A stretch of DNA of 22,080 nt from Pseudomonadota bacterium (GCA_021323815.1 JAJPKG010000421.1:1-22080), one strand, 5' to 3'; counted from the first letter of the stretch, positions 7,678 to 15,201 are shown. Program-made: numbers and translations. The notes: generated from the letters alone by a model not told the origin.

Positions 7678-8094
7678 TTATCCCTGCGGAATCGCTGCTT
7701 GTGTTTGCGCTGTGCCGTTGCCGGGCAGGAAGTGCGCGGTGACGGTGAGCGACTGTGCATGGATGGGCACGATGACGACGAAATCGCCCTGGCAGGTGGC
7801 CGCGCCATGCGCCAGCGTTCCCCGGCACCAGGTGAAATGCAGGAATGGGCCGCGCTCGGTCTGCGCCTGGCCGGTGAGTGTATAGGCTGTGTCGCCTGTG
7901 TTGGCATCATGGACCGAGCAGGTGAGATGATATTTCACGAAATCCAGGCCGACGCCGTTGAAACGTACGCTGCACGCGAGCACGCTTTTCCCCGCCGCGC
8001 CGCCGGCAGGAGCAGTGGCGGCATGGGCTGTTGCCGCGCCGCAGCCGCCCATCAACAGGCATGCCAGCAGCAAAACCAGAGCCTGATAACGCAT
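7678..8094 (-). CDS. Small predicted lipoprotein with four mature cysteines
   Basis: 138 aa; ATG 8094 is preceded by GGAGGA at 9 nt, a strong start. The N-terminus has one Arg, a hydrophobic core and LLMGGC, a lipobox-like site with Cys18 as the likely lipidated residue (Met rather than Leu at -3). After an Ala-rich linker to about residue 36, a compact beta-type domain carries Cys41, Cys59, Cys90 and Cys101, which could form two disulfides, plus an FTWCRG motif. I do not recognise the family. It converges on aroKB with only 4 bp between stops and diverges from the GH3 gene across a 251-bp region holding one short dyad. An extracytoplasmic binding or structural role is plausible but unproven. 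Confidence 0.75.
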   Translation of the reverse strand: MRYQALVLLLACLLMGGCGAATAHAATAPAGGAAGKSVLACSVRFNGVGLDFVKYHLTCSVHDANTGDTAYTLTGQAQTERGPFLHFTWCRGTLAHGAATCQGDFVVIVPIHAQSLTVTAHFLPGNGTAQTQAAIPQG

Positions 8095-8149
8095 GAACGT
8101 GAATCCTCCATGAGGAGATGACTCGCCCGACCGCTCCTATCAATCCCTT

Positions 8150-8164
8150 ATGACGGGACGTCAT
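8150..8164. promoter_or_regulatory. Short dyad ATGACG-GGA-CGTCAT
   Basis: A perfect 6-bp inverted repeat with 3-nt spacer, 56 bp upstream of the lipoprotein start and 182 bp upstream of the GH3 start. It is operator-sized and positioned in a divergent promoter region. No convincing -10/-35 pair was found next to it, so the role is uncertain. Confidence 0.25.
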
Positions 8165-8345
8165 TGTGCCATACGATGTTCCCTGATGAGGATGATTATC
8201 GCGCCTTTTCTCCCCACCGGCTGCCATGAGTGAAATGCTTCACAGCGTGTGCAGTGACTTTGCATCATGGTGCTGGATGTATCATCATTGAGAGACGCAC
8301 TCATCCCAGCGCGCTGCGCTGTCACCAAGAAATGTGGGATCTTCC

Positions 8346-9728
8346 ATGACAGATAACCCGTTTCCCCGTCCGAACACGCCACGCTGGCCGTCGCCGGATC
8401 CCCGAATTCCCTCGCCGGCGCGTCGCAGCGCAACATCCCCCAGCACGCGCGGCGCGCTCATCGCGGCGATCTGCCTGGCGACGCTGGGGATTGCCGGCAT
8501 CATCTTTGTGCTGGCGCGACGGTGGTTCGCGGGCGCGGTGACAACGGTGCTGGTCGCGGCGACCGCGACGGCTGGCGTGCCCGCTGCCACCCCATCGCCG
8601 GGTGGCACCAGCGCGCCCCCGACCGTCTTACCTACCACCACGCCGGTTCAGGGCATCACCGACCAGCGCATCGACGCCTATATCAATCATCTCACGCTGA
8701 ACCAGCAGATCGGCCAACTGCTGATGCTGTCGGTCTATGCCGACGGATATAACAGCGACATCGACACGGCGCTGCGCCAGTGGCATGTCGCCAATGCCAT
8801 CGTCTTCACCAATTATGGCGGCGGGCCACTGATGCCGACGACGCGCGACGGCATGCGCCAGTTGATCAGCGATATCAAGGCGCATGCCGACACGCCGATG
8901 ATCGTCGCCACCGATGAAGAAGGTGGCCTGGTGGATCGCCTGGCACCGTATTACGGCCCGTCGCCTTCCCCCCAGGCCCTCGCCGCAACGGGCGATCCGC
9001 AGCAGGTGGCCGCGCAAGCCGCGCTGGACGCGCAACGGTTGCGCTATCTCGGCATCAACTTTGACTTTGCGCCCTTAGCAGATGTGTATCAGGGCGGGGT
9101 GATGGATGAGAGCCGCACCTTCGGCACCACGCCCGCCGCCGTCATCCGCTATGCCGGCGCGTTCCTGGACGGCTTGCAGCAAAACGGCATCCGCGGCACG
9201 CTGAAACACTGGCCGGGCATCGGCAGCGAGAACGCCAATCCGGAAAGCGCCCTGCCGACGATCATGCATTCTCAGGCGCAGTTGCAAGCCGATGATTTCG
9301 CCTCATTCCACGCGCTGATGGCGCACGATCCCGGCATGATCATGGCGACGCACGTGATAGTGCCAGCCTACGATCCCAATGCTCCCGTCTCGCTCTCGCC
9401 AATCATGATCAACGGCGTGCTGCGCGGGCAATTGGGCTATCAGGGCGTGGTCATCACTGACGGGATGGATATGCAGGGCATGCTGATCTTTATGCAGCAG
9501 CACGGATTCAGCGATCCTGCCCAGGCGACGGCGGAAGCGAGCGTGCTAGCGCTGCTGGCGGGCAACGACATGGTGGAACTGCCCATCGAGCCGGATCGCG
9601 TCGCGGCGGTCGTCGCCAGCGTCACGCAGGCCGTGCAATCCGGGCGCATCAGCGCCGCGCAATTTCGGCAATCGCTGCGCCGCGTCATCCGCCTGAAAGC
9701 ACAGATCGGGCTGATCACGCTGCCGTGA
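8346..9728 (+). CDS. Membrane-anchored GH3 family protein (NagZ-like fold, altered dyad)
   Basis: 460 aa from ATG 8346 (GGGA 8 nt upstream; a GTG 4 codons earlier is possible). A Pro-rich cytosolic tail (1-35), one membrane helix (about 36-57) and a Thr/Ala/Pro linker (to about 100) precede a single GH3 TIM-barrel domain (about 105-460). GH3 motifs are clear: TDEEGG, KHWPG and the nucleophile Asp372 in VITDGMDM. Length and single-domain form resemble NagZ (beta-N-acetylglucosaminidase). However, the NagZ loop KHFPGHG..D.H is changed: the GHG His is Ile292, the Asp is Asn298 and the catalytic His is Glu300. The general acid/base therefore differs from NagZ. It may hydrolyse a different beta-glycoside with Glu300 as acid, or be impaired. 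Topology places the domain outside the membrane, where cell-wall or environmental sugars would be substrates. It converges on the downstream cyclodeaminase gene with 13 bp between stops. Confidence 0.9.
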   Translation: MTDNPFPRPNTPRWPSPDPRIPSPARRSATSPSTRGALIAAICLATLGIAGIIFVLARRWFAGAVTTVLVAATATAGVPAATPSPGGTSAPPTVLPTTTPVQGITDQRIDAYINHLTLNQQIGQLLMLSVYADGYNSDIDTALRQWHVANAIVFTNYGGGPLMPTTRDGMRQLISDIKAHADTPMIVATDEEGGLVDRLAPYYGPSPSPQALAATGDPQQVAAQAALDAQRLRYLGINFDFAPLADVYQGGVMDESRTFGTTPAAVIRYAGAFLDGLQQNGIRGTLKHWPGIGSENANPESALPTIMHSQAQLQADDFASFHALMAHDPGMIMATHVIVPAYDPNAPVSLSPIMINGVLRGQLGYQGVVITDGMDMQGMLIFMQQHGFSDPAQATAEASVLALLAGNDMVELPIEPDRVAAVVASVTQAVQSGRISAAQFRQSLRRVIRLKAQIGLITLP

Positions 9729-9741
9729 TCGGGCGGGAATT

Positions 9742-10644
9742 TCAATCGCCGATTGCATGCTCGGCAAGCGCCTTTTGATAGACAAGGTTTGCGGTGACGA
9801 CATCTTCAACGGCGATGCCGACTGATTTGAATAGGGTGATCTCATCTGCGGCGGCGCGGCCTGGTTTGTCGCCCGCAACGACTTCGCCGATCTCAGCCTC
9901 AATGCTGCTCGCGGCGATGACATCGCCGGATTCCGCGAGGGCGGCGACGCGCGAATCTACAAAAAGCCGCGAGCGGCGCATCACCTCGTCATCCAACTCG
10001 CGCCACTCTGGCCGCGTGGCCCCCACCGCGTTGATGTGCGCACCGGGAGCCAGCCACTCGCCACGCAAGACAGGCGCGGTCGCCGCTGTTGCCACTACGA
10101 TCACATCCGCTCCCCGCACCGCTTCTTCGGCTGACGCCACCGCGCGCACCTGATGCGCCTGGGCGAAAGCCAGGGCATGGCGCGGACTCCACACGCGCAC
10201 GTCTTGAAATGGCCGCACCAGGCGTAACGCTTCCAGATGGCTGCGCGCTTGCACGCCTGAGCCGAGAATTGCCAGCACCGAGGCATCCTGGCGGGCGAGA
10301 TGGCGCGTGGCAACAGCAGATGCGGCAGCAGTGCGCATCTCGGTGATCAGCCGGCCATCCATCGTCGCCAGCAGCTCGCCGGTTTCGGGGCGAAACAGCA
10401 AGATGGTGGCGAGATGCGTGGGCAATCCCGTGTTTTGCGGATAAAACGTGACCAGCTTGACGCCCAACGCGCCTGCATAGGCAGGCATCACGCCCAAGAA
10501 GCCGTTGTGGTCGGCAACGGGAACGACGGTGCGCACCGGCTGCACCTCCTGCCCGCGCGAAAACGCCGCCAGGGCGGATTCCATCGCCGCGATGACTTCA
10601 TCCATCCGCAACAAACGCTGCACTGCCGCTTCATCCATCTGCAT
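9742..10644 (-). CDS. Ornithine cyclodeaminase / mu-crystallin family enzyme
   Basis: 300 aa from ATG 10644, chosen because GGGAG lies 8 nt upstream and the N-terminus (MDEAAVQRLLRMDEVIAAME) aligns with the family start; a second ATG at 10662 is possible. The family uses NAD(P)H to form or reduce cyclic or linear imines: ornithine cyclodeaminase (ornithine to proline), lysine cyclodeaminase, archaeal alanine dehydrogenase and ketimine reductase. Substrate-site residues are conserved: Arg38 (QPVRT), Lys63 (GVKLVTFYPQN), Arg104 (EMRTAAASAVATR) and Asp230 (LFVDSRVAALAESGD). The Rossmann nucleotide motif is LGSGVQA at about 127-133. Which substrate is used cannot be told from these residues. A -10 element at 10686-10691 fits the chosen start. 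Converges on the GH3 gene. Confidence 0.93.
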   Translation of the reverse strand: MQMDEAAVQRLLRMDEVIAAMESALAAFSRGQEVQPVRTVVPVADHNGFLGVMPAYAGALGVKLVTFYPQNTGLPTHLATILLFRPETGELLATMDGRLITEMRTAAASAVATRHLARQDASVLAILGSGVQARSHLEALRLVRPFQDVRVWSPRHALAFAQAHQVRAVASAEEAVRGADVIVVATAATAPVLRGEWLAPGAHINAVGATRPEWRELDDEVMRRSRLFVDSRVAALAESGDVIAASSIEAEIGEVVAGDKPGRAAADEITLFKSVGIAVEDVVTANLVYQKALAEHAIGD

Positions 10645-10685
10645 CGCAATCGCTCCCTTCATTTCAGGTCCGCCATCCGGTGTGC

Positions 10686-10691
10686 AGTATA
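10686..10691 (-). promoter_or_regulatory. -10 element of the cyclodeaminase gene
   Basis: Minus-strand TATACT, with a poor -35 (TTTTCC, 18-bp spacer). It predicts a transcript start near 10679, 35 nt before the ATG at 10644. That argues against the long N-terminal extension reaching 10797. Confidence 0.45.
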
Positions 10692-10730
10692 ACATTCCCG
10701 CCGGCACCGGAAAAAGCACACACGCCACGT

Positions 10731-10761
10731 TCATGAAAACATGATGTGCTTGTCGCAAGCA
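10731..10761. promoter_or_regulatory. Two adjacent dyads in the divergent region before the DNRLRE-like gene
   Basis: TCATG-AAAA-CATGA (10731-10744) and TGCTTG-TCG-CAAGCA (10747-10761) are perfect inverted repeats 2 bp apart. They sit 28-58 bp upstream of the ATG at 10789 and about 40 bp behind the cyclodeaminase -10. They could be operators serving either gene. Confidence 0.3.
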
Positions 10762-10788
10762 TAAGTCCTCTCTCAAAGGGGTCAAGCA

Positions 10789-12015
10789 ATGTTTCACTAT
10801 CTGCGATATGGTCTGTTTCTGCTTGCCTGTGGCTGCTGCTTCATTCCGGCTGCCTGCTCATCGGTAACGCCCGCTGATATCGTGACCATGCTCTATCCCG
10901 TGCAATGGACAACCAATGAGGCCTATGGCGTCGATTGTCCAGGGACGAGCGGCCTGGATGATGGATTGAGAGACGGCCTCACCCTAAGCGGGAATGCGAG
11001 CACCTCGGATCCGAAGCTGGCCCAGGTGCTGGCCGGTTATAATGATTACAACATTGACGGCTGCCGCACCAACACGGTATATCGCGGCGCTTTCCGCTTT
11101 GACATCCCTGCTGGGGTGACCATCACACGCGCGATCTTGAAGTTTCGGACGACCAGATTTTATTACCTGACGATCGATCCGTTCGCGACGTATTCAAAGA
11201 GCGGGCCATATTCGTGCGTCTCATCGCTTCAAGTGGGCGATGCCGATTGGACGACGGGAAGCTACGATCTGTCCACCTCGCTCATCCCCAGCGTGTCCTA
11301 TTATCCCCTGCCCAGCGGAGATCTCACCGGAAGGCACGATGATCTCAGCAACCCGTCTGGGGTGAGTGTCATGGGGGTAGATGACGTGCACGCGGGTTTC
11401 GGCACGCCCAGTGGCGCTTATTTCGCCGTGAACGCAACCGGCCAGGTCAACGAATGGGCGGGGGAAGATCCGGGCCAGAATCATGGGTTCATCCTGGTGT
11501 CGCGCAATGAAGATCTGGGGACGGGAATCAACGATGCCTGCGCCTCGCTCTTCGACGGCATCTCGCTGGAGATTCATAGCCCAGGGCTATTCCCCGTAGA
11601 TTCACCCGCACCCGCAAAGTCCACGACGACAAAGCCTACGCCGGTGCTTACAAAAGTGCCGGCGAAAACGCCGACGCCCAAACCCGCGCCAACCGCCACG
11701 CCGCGCCCTGCGCCGACGGCAACGCCCAAACCAGCCGGCAAAGCCTTGCTGAAGATCACGCCAACGCAAGCCACTGGATTTTGCTTGAATGGGCAATATC
11801 CGCCGGTCACGGTGAGCAATGCCGGCAACGCGCCCTTGCAGTGGAGCGTGTCGCCAAGCGTGGCAATAACCGTCGCACCGAGCCAGGGGAGCCTTGCGCC
11901 GGGCGGCTCACAGGCAGTGCAGGCATCAGGCAGCCCGCCGCAGCCGGTGGCGACGGTGGTGCTCACCTTCGCCAGTAACGGCGGAAGTGGCACCGTGACA
12001 TTCACCTGCAAGTGA
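10789..12015 (+). CDS. Secreted DNRLRE-like protein with Pro/Thr linker and Ig-like tail
   Basis: 408 aa; AAGGGG lies 8-9 nt before ATG 10789. The signal peptide is residues 1-22 and ends AAC-SS, so Cys23 may be lipidated, though the lipobox is imperfect. Residues about 30-265 form a beta-sandwich similar to DNRLRE/CBM96-type surface domains, with the typical core YRGAFRFDIPAGVTITRAIL. A Pro/Thr/Ala/Lys linker (about 270-320) has repeats of the type PAPTATP. The last 85 or so residues are an Ig-like BACON/ASPM-SPD-2-Hydin-like domain (VTVSNAGNAPLQWSV). No catalytic motif is visible, so a cell-surface or substrate-binding role is likely. Domain names are by resemblance and could be wrong in detail. 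It ends at a hairpin shared with the convergent MoaD-like gene. Confidence 0.8.
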   Translation: MFHYLRYGLFLLACGCCFIPAACSSVTPADIVTMLYPVQWTTNEAYGVDCPGTSGLDDGLRDGLTLSGNASTSDPKLAQVLAGYNDYNIDGCRTNTVYRGAFRFDIPAGVTITRAILKFRTTRFYYLTIDPFATYSKSGPYSCVSSLQVGDADWTTGSYDLSTSLIPSVSYYPLPSGDLTGRHDDLSNPSGVSVMGVDDVHAGFGTPSGAYFAVNATGQVNEWAGEDPGQNHGFILVSRNEDLGTGINDACASLFDGISLEIHSPGLFPVDSPAPAKSTTTKPTPVLTKVPAKTPTPKPAPTATPRPAPTATPKPAGKALLKITPTQATGFCLNGQYPPVTVSNAGNAPLQWSVSPSVAITVAPSQGSLAPGGSQAVQASGSPPQPVATVVLTFASNGGSGTVTFTCK

Positions 12016-12021
12016 GCGAAC

Positions 12022-12057
12022 CGGGTGGGTCGAGTGGGTTCACCACTCACCCGCCCG
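12022..12057. terminator. Bidirectional hairpin between convergent genes
   Basis: GAGTGG (12032-12037) and CCACTC (12043-12048) form an inner stem with a 5-nt loop. After one bulged base the stem continues for nine more pairs (12022-12030 with 12049-12057, one T-G). It starts 7 bp after the DNRLRE-like stop and includes the stop codon of the MoaD-like gene. No T tract is present on either strand, so termination may need help. Confidence 0.55.
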
Positions 12058-12310
12058 AAACCGCCGTCAGCACCCGCACCACCGACGCGGCATTCACCGG
12101 CGTTGTCATCTCGGCGCGCCGGCCATCGACATAGACATTGATGTGCGGGCGCAGGGCCTCGCGCGAGGCACAGAGGCAGGCAGCAACGCCGGGCCAGCGC
12201 GCGTTGAGTTGCGCGATCACCTCGCTCACCGTGCCGGAATCGACCTCAGCACGTTTGGGCAGGCCGGGGACGAGCGCGCCGAGCGCCGTAGGGAGATGGA
12301 CCTGTGCCAT
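12047..12310 (-). CDS. MoaD/ThiS-like ubiquitin-fold protein ending in Gly-Gly
   Basis: 87 aa; GGAGGG lies 10 nt before ATG 12310, inside the end of the upstream propeller gene (6 bp gap), so the two are co-transcribed. The sequence fits the beta-grasp family: MAQVHLPTALG, a helix (TVSEVIAQLNARWPGVA), HINVYVDGRRA and a C-terminal VVRVLTAVSGG. The terminal Gly-Gly is the site activated by adenylation in MoaD, ThiS, CysO and archaeal SAMP proteins for sulfur transfer or conjugation. No E1-like MoeB/ThiF, MoaE, ThiG or JAMM protease is in the window, so the carrier's partner is unknown. It could serve molybdopterin, thiamine or cysteine synthesis, or protein modification. Family confident; pathway open. 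Confidence 0.9.
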   Translation of the reverse strand: MAQVHLPTALGALVPGLPKRAEVDSGTVSEVIAQLNARWPGVAACLCASREALRPHINVYVDGRRAEMTTPVNAASVVRVLTAVSGG

Positions 12311-12316
12311 AGCCGA

Positions 12317-13390
12317 TCAGCCCTCCACAATCGCTGTTTCCACCGAGAAGATCGGCGGCAGATGCGCCGCGATCTCCTGCCAGCTTTCGCCTTCATCGTT
12401 GCTGCCAAAGAGTTGCCCCGTGCTGGTGCCGACATAGATGCCCGCGGGATCGAGGGCATCCACTGCCATGCCCTCGCGCAGCACGCCCAGGTAAGCATGC
12501 TCGCCGGGCAAGCCCTTCGTCAGCGGGGTCCATGTGTCGCCGCGATCAGTGCTGCGCCACACTACCATGCGGGCATCGGGAACATAGCGCCCCTCAATCG
12601 CGCCGTTGAGCGGCACCACATAGAGCGTCGCGGCATCGCGTGGGTGCAGCGCCAGCGGGAAGCCAAAATCAGATGGCAGCCCTGCGCTGATCTCTTCCCA
12701 TTGCGCGCCAAAGTCGCTGCTGCGATACACCCCGCAATGGTTCTGCTGATAGAGTTGCTTGCCGTCGGCGGCCAGCAACAGTTTGTGGACGCACTGCCCA
12801 AACTCTGGATAGCGTTCGGGGTGGAATTCGGCTCGCACGCCTTTGTTGCGCGTCATCCAGCTTTGCCCGCCGTCGGTGGACTCAAAGGTGCCCACCGCCG
12901 AGATCGCCACCCACATATGCTGCGGATCGTCGGGATGGACGATCAACGAGTGCAGGCACAGGCCGCCGGCACCAGGCGTCCACTGGGGGCAAGAAGGATG
13001 CGCGCGCAAGCTTGCGACGTGCTGCCACGTTTTGCCCTGATCCTCACTGCGGAAAAGGCCCGCCGGGGAAGCGCCGGCATAGAGCGCGCCCTGCGCCGGG
13101 GTGATGTGCCAGATCTCGTCGATGCGCGGACCATCGTCGCCATAGCTGAAGCCTTCGCCGGACTGCGACCACGTCTCGCCCAGGTCGTCGCTGCGCCAGA
13201 CACCCGGCCCAAACCATGCATTGCCCCCGCCCGCATAGATGCTCTTGGTGGCGGGATCAAACACCGTGTGATAGATGGGCCACGCCTGGCAATAGGGGCC
13301 GCGCACGCTCCATTGCTTCCGGCCAACTGTGCTTTCCAGGATGAAGGCACCCTTCTTCGTGCCTAACAGGACCATGACTCGCTTTGCCAC
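12317..13390 (-). CDS. Cytosolic six-Asp-box (BNR/sialidase-type) beta-propeller
   Basis: 357 aa from a GTG at 13390; an ATG five codons in (13375) is an alternative, and neither has a strong ribosome site. There is no signal peptide or membrane segment. Six Asp-box motifs (S-x-D-x-G-x-x-W type) are spread through the chain: WRSDDLGETW, FRSEDQGKTW, FESTDGGQSW, YRSSDFGAQW, WRSTDRGDTW and FGSNDEGESW. They indicate a six- or seven-bladed sialidase/sortilin-type propeller. Such proteins are often annotated exo-alpha-sialidase, but the arginine triad and nucleophile Tyr-Glu of true sialidases are not evident. A binding or scaffold role is more likely. It is the first gene of an operon with the MoaD-like protein, which suggests a joint function. 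A good promoter lies at 13481-13509. Confidence 0.88.
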   Translation of the reverse strand: MAKRVMVLLGTKKGAFILESTVGRKQWSVRGPYCQAWPIYHTVFDPATKSIYAGGGNAWFGPGVWRSDDLGETWSQSGEGFSYGDDGPRIDEIWHITPAQGALYAGASPAGLFRSEDQGKTWQHVASLRAHPSCPQWTPGAGGLCLHSLIVHPDDPQHMWVAISAVGTFESTDGGQSWMTRNKGVRAEFHPERYPEFGQCVHKLLLAADGKQLYQQNHCGVYRSSDFGAQWEEISAGLPSDFGFPLALHPRDAATLYVVPLNGAIEGRYVPDARMVVWRSTDRGDTWTPLTKGLPGEHAYLGVLREGMAVDALDPAGIYVGTSTGQLFGSNDEGESWQEIAAHLPPIFSVETAIVEG

Positions 13391-13480
13391 TGTCTTCTCG
13401 CTTTCCGGGCGCGATCTTCTCGCCCATTTGAGCCTTCTTTTGGTCAGCCTCTCAATCAGAACTAGAACTTGCGTACGATA

Positions 13481-13509
13481 GCTATAGGTAGAGTATACGT
13501 GATCGTCAA
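13481..13509 (-). promoter_or_regulatory. Promoter of the propeller/MoaD-like operon
   Basis: On the minus strand TTGACG (13509-13504), a 17-bp spacer and TATAGC (13486-13481). Predicted start near 13474 leaves a leader of about 85 nt before the GTG at 13390. The surrounding 13391-13618 contains no other gene. Confidence 0.5.
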
Positions 13510-13618
13510 ATCCTGTACGCTATTCCACAAGATGGTACTATGCCGTGCAAGCCATATTTCCCAGCCGATGTGACACAATATCAAGTGGAGTCAGATGGAT
13601 CATCAGGAACCCAAAGTC

Positions 13619-14455
13619 ATGCCCGAATTAGCCGAAGTGGAATATATCGCCCGCCAGCTGCGCGCAAACGTCATGGGCGCACAGATCGCGGGCGTGGATG
13701 TCTTTTGGCCGCGCGTTGTCGCTCATCCTGCTCCCGAAACCTTTGCGGCGGAAATCGCTGGGCGCGTCATTGCCGGCATCAACCGACGCGGCAAGTTGCT
13801 GTTGCTGGAACTTTCCGGCGGTGGCTGGCTGACGGTGCACCGGCGGATGTCGGGGAATCTGCGACTGCTGAAAGCAGATGAGCCGGATGAAAGGTATCTC
13901 ATCGCGCAGTTGCGCCTGGCGGACGGGCGACGCGTGCAATACAGCGATCCGCGCAAGTTCGGGCGTCTGGCTTTCTGGCGTGCGGAAGAACTGCCCGCCG
14001 CGCTGGCCGGTTATGGCGCTGAGCCGCTGGCCGAAGATTTCACCGCCGAAAAGCTGGCTGAGATTCTGCATGGCCGGGCGCGGGCGCTGAAGCCGCTGCT
14101 GCTGGATCAGTCGCGCATCGCCGGGCTGGGCAACATCTACACCGATGAGGCGCTGCACCGCGCCGGGCTGCACCCCCTGCGCCGCGCCGACACCCTCACC
14201 TCAGCAGAAATCGCCCGGCTGCGCGAGGCCATCGTCACCGTGCTGGAAATCGGCATCGCGCACGGCGGCACAACCTTTGGCCGCCACCAGACGCTGTTTG
14301 GCGAGGCGGGGCGTAACGTGCAGCACTTGCTGGTGTATCGGCGCGAGGGGCAGCCGTGCCTCACCTGCGGCACGCCCATTCAGCGCATCGTCGTCGGCCA
14401 GCGCGGCACCCGCTTCTGCTCGCGCTGCCAGCCTGCACCCGACATTACAGAATAA
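13619..14455 (+). CDS. mutM: Formamidopyrimidine-DNA glycosylase (Fpg)
   Basis: 278 aa. The start must be ATG 13619, because the catalytic nucleophile of Fpg is the N-terminal Pro exposed by Met removal; an in-frame ATG 8 codons upstream would block it. AGGA lies 10 nt upstream. The protein begins MPELAEVE, with Pro2 and Glu3 catalytic and Lys59 in NRRGKLLLLEL matching the conserved Lys57. The H2TH region includes LLLDQSRIAGLGNIYTDEAL. A C-terminal zinc finger has CLTC and CSRC, with the essential Arg in GQRGTRFC. It excises 8-oxoguanine and formamidopyrimidines and nicks the abasic site, acting in base-excision repair. All functional residues are present. The histidine phosphatase gene follows 17 bp later on the same strand. 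Confidence 0.96.
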   Translation: MPELAEVEYIARQLRANVMGAQIAGVDVFWPRVVAHPAPETFAAEIAGRVIAGINRRGKLLLLELSGGGWLTVHRRMSGNLRLLKADEPDERYLIAQLRLADGRRVQYSDPRKFGRLAFWRAEELPAALAGYGAEPLAEDFTAEKLAEILHGRARALKPLLLDQSRIAGLGNIYTDEALHRAGLHPLRRADTLTSAEIARLREAIVTVLEIGIAHGGTTFGRHQTLFGEAGRNVQHLLVYRREGQPCLTCGTPIQRIVVGQRGTRFCSRCQPAPDITE

Positions 14456-14472
14456 AGGATAATTGTTGCGAT

Positions 14473-15201
14473 ATGACTGAACTGTATCTCATCCGGCATG
14501 GCGAGGCGGTCGCCAATGTCAACCCCATCGTCGCGGGGATGAAGGGCGACGCGGGCCTCACTCCACTCGGCATTGCTCAGGCCGAAGCCTTGCGCGACCG
14601 CCTGGCCGCCACCGGCGAGATCCAGGCGGATGTCTTGATCGCCAGCACCTTGCCGCGCGCCCGGCAGACGGCGGAGATCATCGCGCCCGCGCTGGGGTTG
14701 CCGGTGCTGCTGGACGACGACGTGCAAGAGATGCGCGTCGGCGAGGCGGACGGCCTGACGGTGGGCGAACTGAAAGCGCGCTTCGGCCTGCCGGATTTCC
14801 GCGCCGAGCCGTTCCGTCCCCTGGCACCCGGCGGCGAATATTGGGGGCAGTTCGTGTTGCGCGTCGCCAGCACGCTGGACCGCATCGCCCGCGAGCACGA
14901 GGATGAAACGGTGGTCATCGTGTGTCACGGCGGCGTCATTGACGCCTCATTGGTCGCGTTCTTCGGCTTACCCACGCTCATCCCGCCCTATGCCCGCGTC
15001 GATACGCATAATACCTCCATCACCCACTGGCGCTGCCAGCATGACGAGGATGGCGAGGTGATCTGGACGCTGCTGGGCTATAACGACGACATTCACTTGC
15101 GCTCTGTGGGACACAACGAGCATGTTTCCTGGGGAGCAGTGCCGCCCGCCGAAGAAGAACACCCTGCTGTTCCGTTGCCCATTGAGGACGAGGAAGAATA
15201 G
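14473..15201 (+). CDS. Histidine phosphatase family protein (phosphoglycerate mutase-like)
   Basis: 242 aa from ATG 14473, which places the signature LIRHGEA at the N-terminus as usual; AGGA lies 13 nt upstream, a little far. His9 in RHG is the phospho-acceptor. Arg62/Arg64 (LPRARQTAE), Glu86 (QEMRVGEADG) and His152 (VCHGGVI) complete the active site. The protein is typical of cofactor-independent broad phosphatases of the GpmB/PhoE/CobC group; the substrate is unknown. The last 16 residues are strongly acidic (EEEHPAVPLPIEDEEE), an unusual tail. It lies 17 bp after mutM and is likely co-transcribed; the PQQ-repeat gene follows after 109 bp. Confidence 0.92.
   Translation: MTELYLIRHGEAVANVNPIVAGMKGDAGLTPLGIAQAEALRDRLAATGEIQADVLIASTLPRARQTAEIIAPALGLPVLLDDDVQEMRVGEADGLTVGELKARFGLPDFRAEPFRPLAPGGEYWGQFVLRVASTLDRIAREHEDETVVIVCHGGVIDASLVAFFGLPTLIPPYARVDTHNTSITHWRCQHDEDGEVIWTLLGYNDDIHLRSVGHNEHVSWGAVPPAEEEHPAVPLPIEDEEE

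Noticed and set aside
10645..10797. 51-codon N-terminal extension of the ornithine cyclodeaminase-family gene
   Set aside because: It passes through the TATACT -10 element and the family normally begins near residue 52 of that frame.
11640..11745. Tandem DNA repeat in the DNRLRE-like gene
   Set aside because: It is the coding sequence of a Pro/Thr/Ala linker with degenerate repeats and does not indicate a mobile or CRISPR element.
12317..13390. Calling the Asp-box propeller a sialidase
   Set aside because: Asp boxes are structural; the catalytic arginine triad and Tyr/Glu pair of sialidases are not evident and the protein lacks an export signal.
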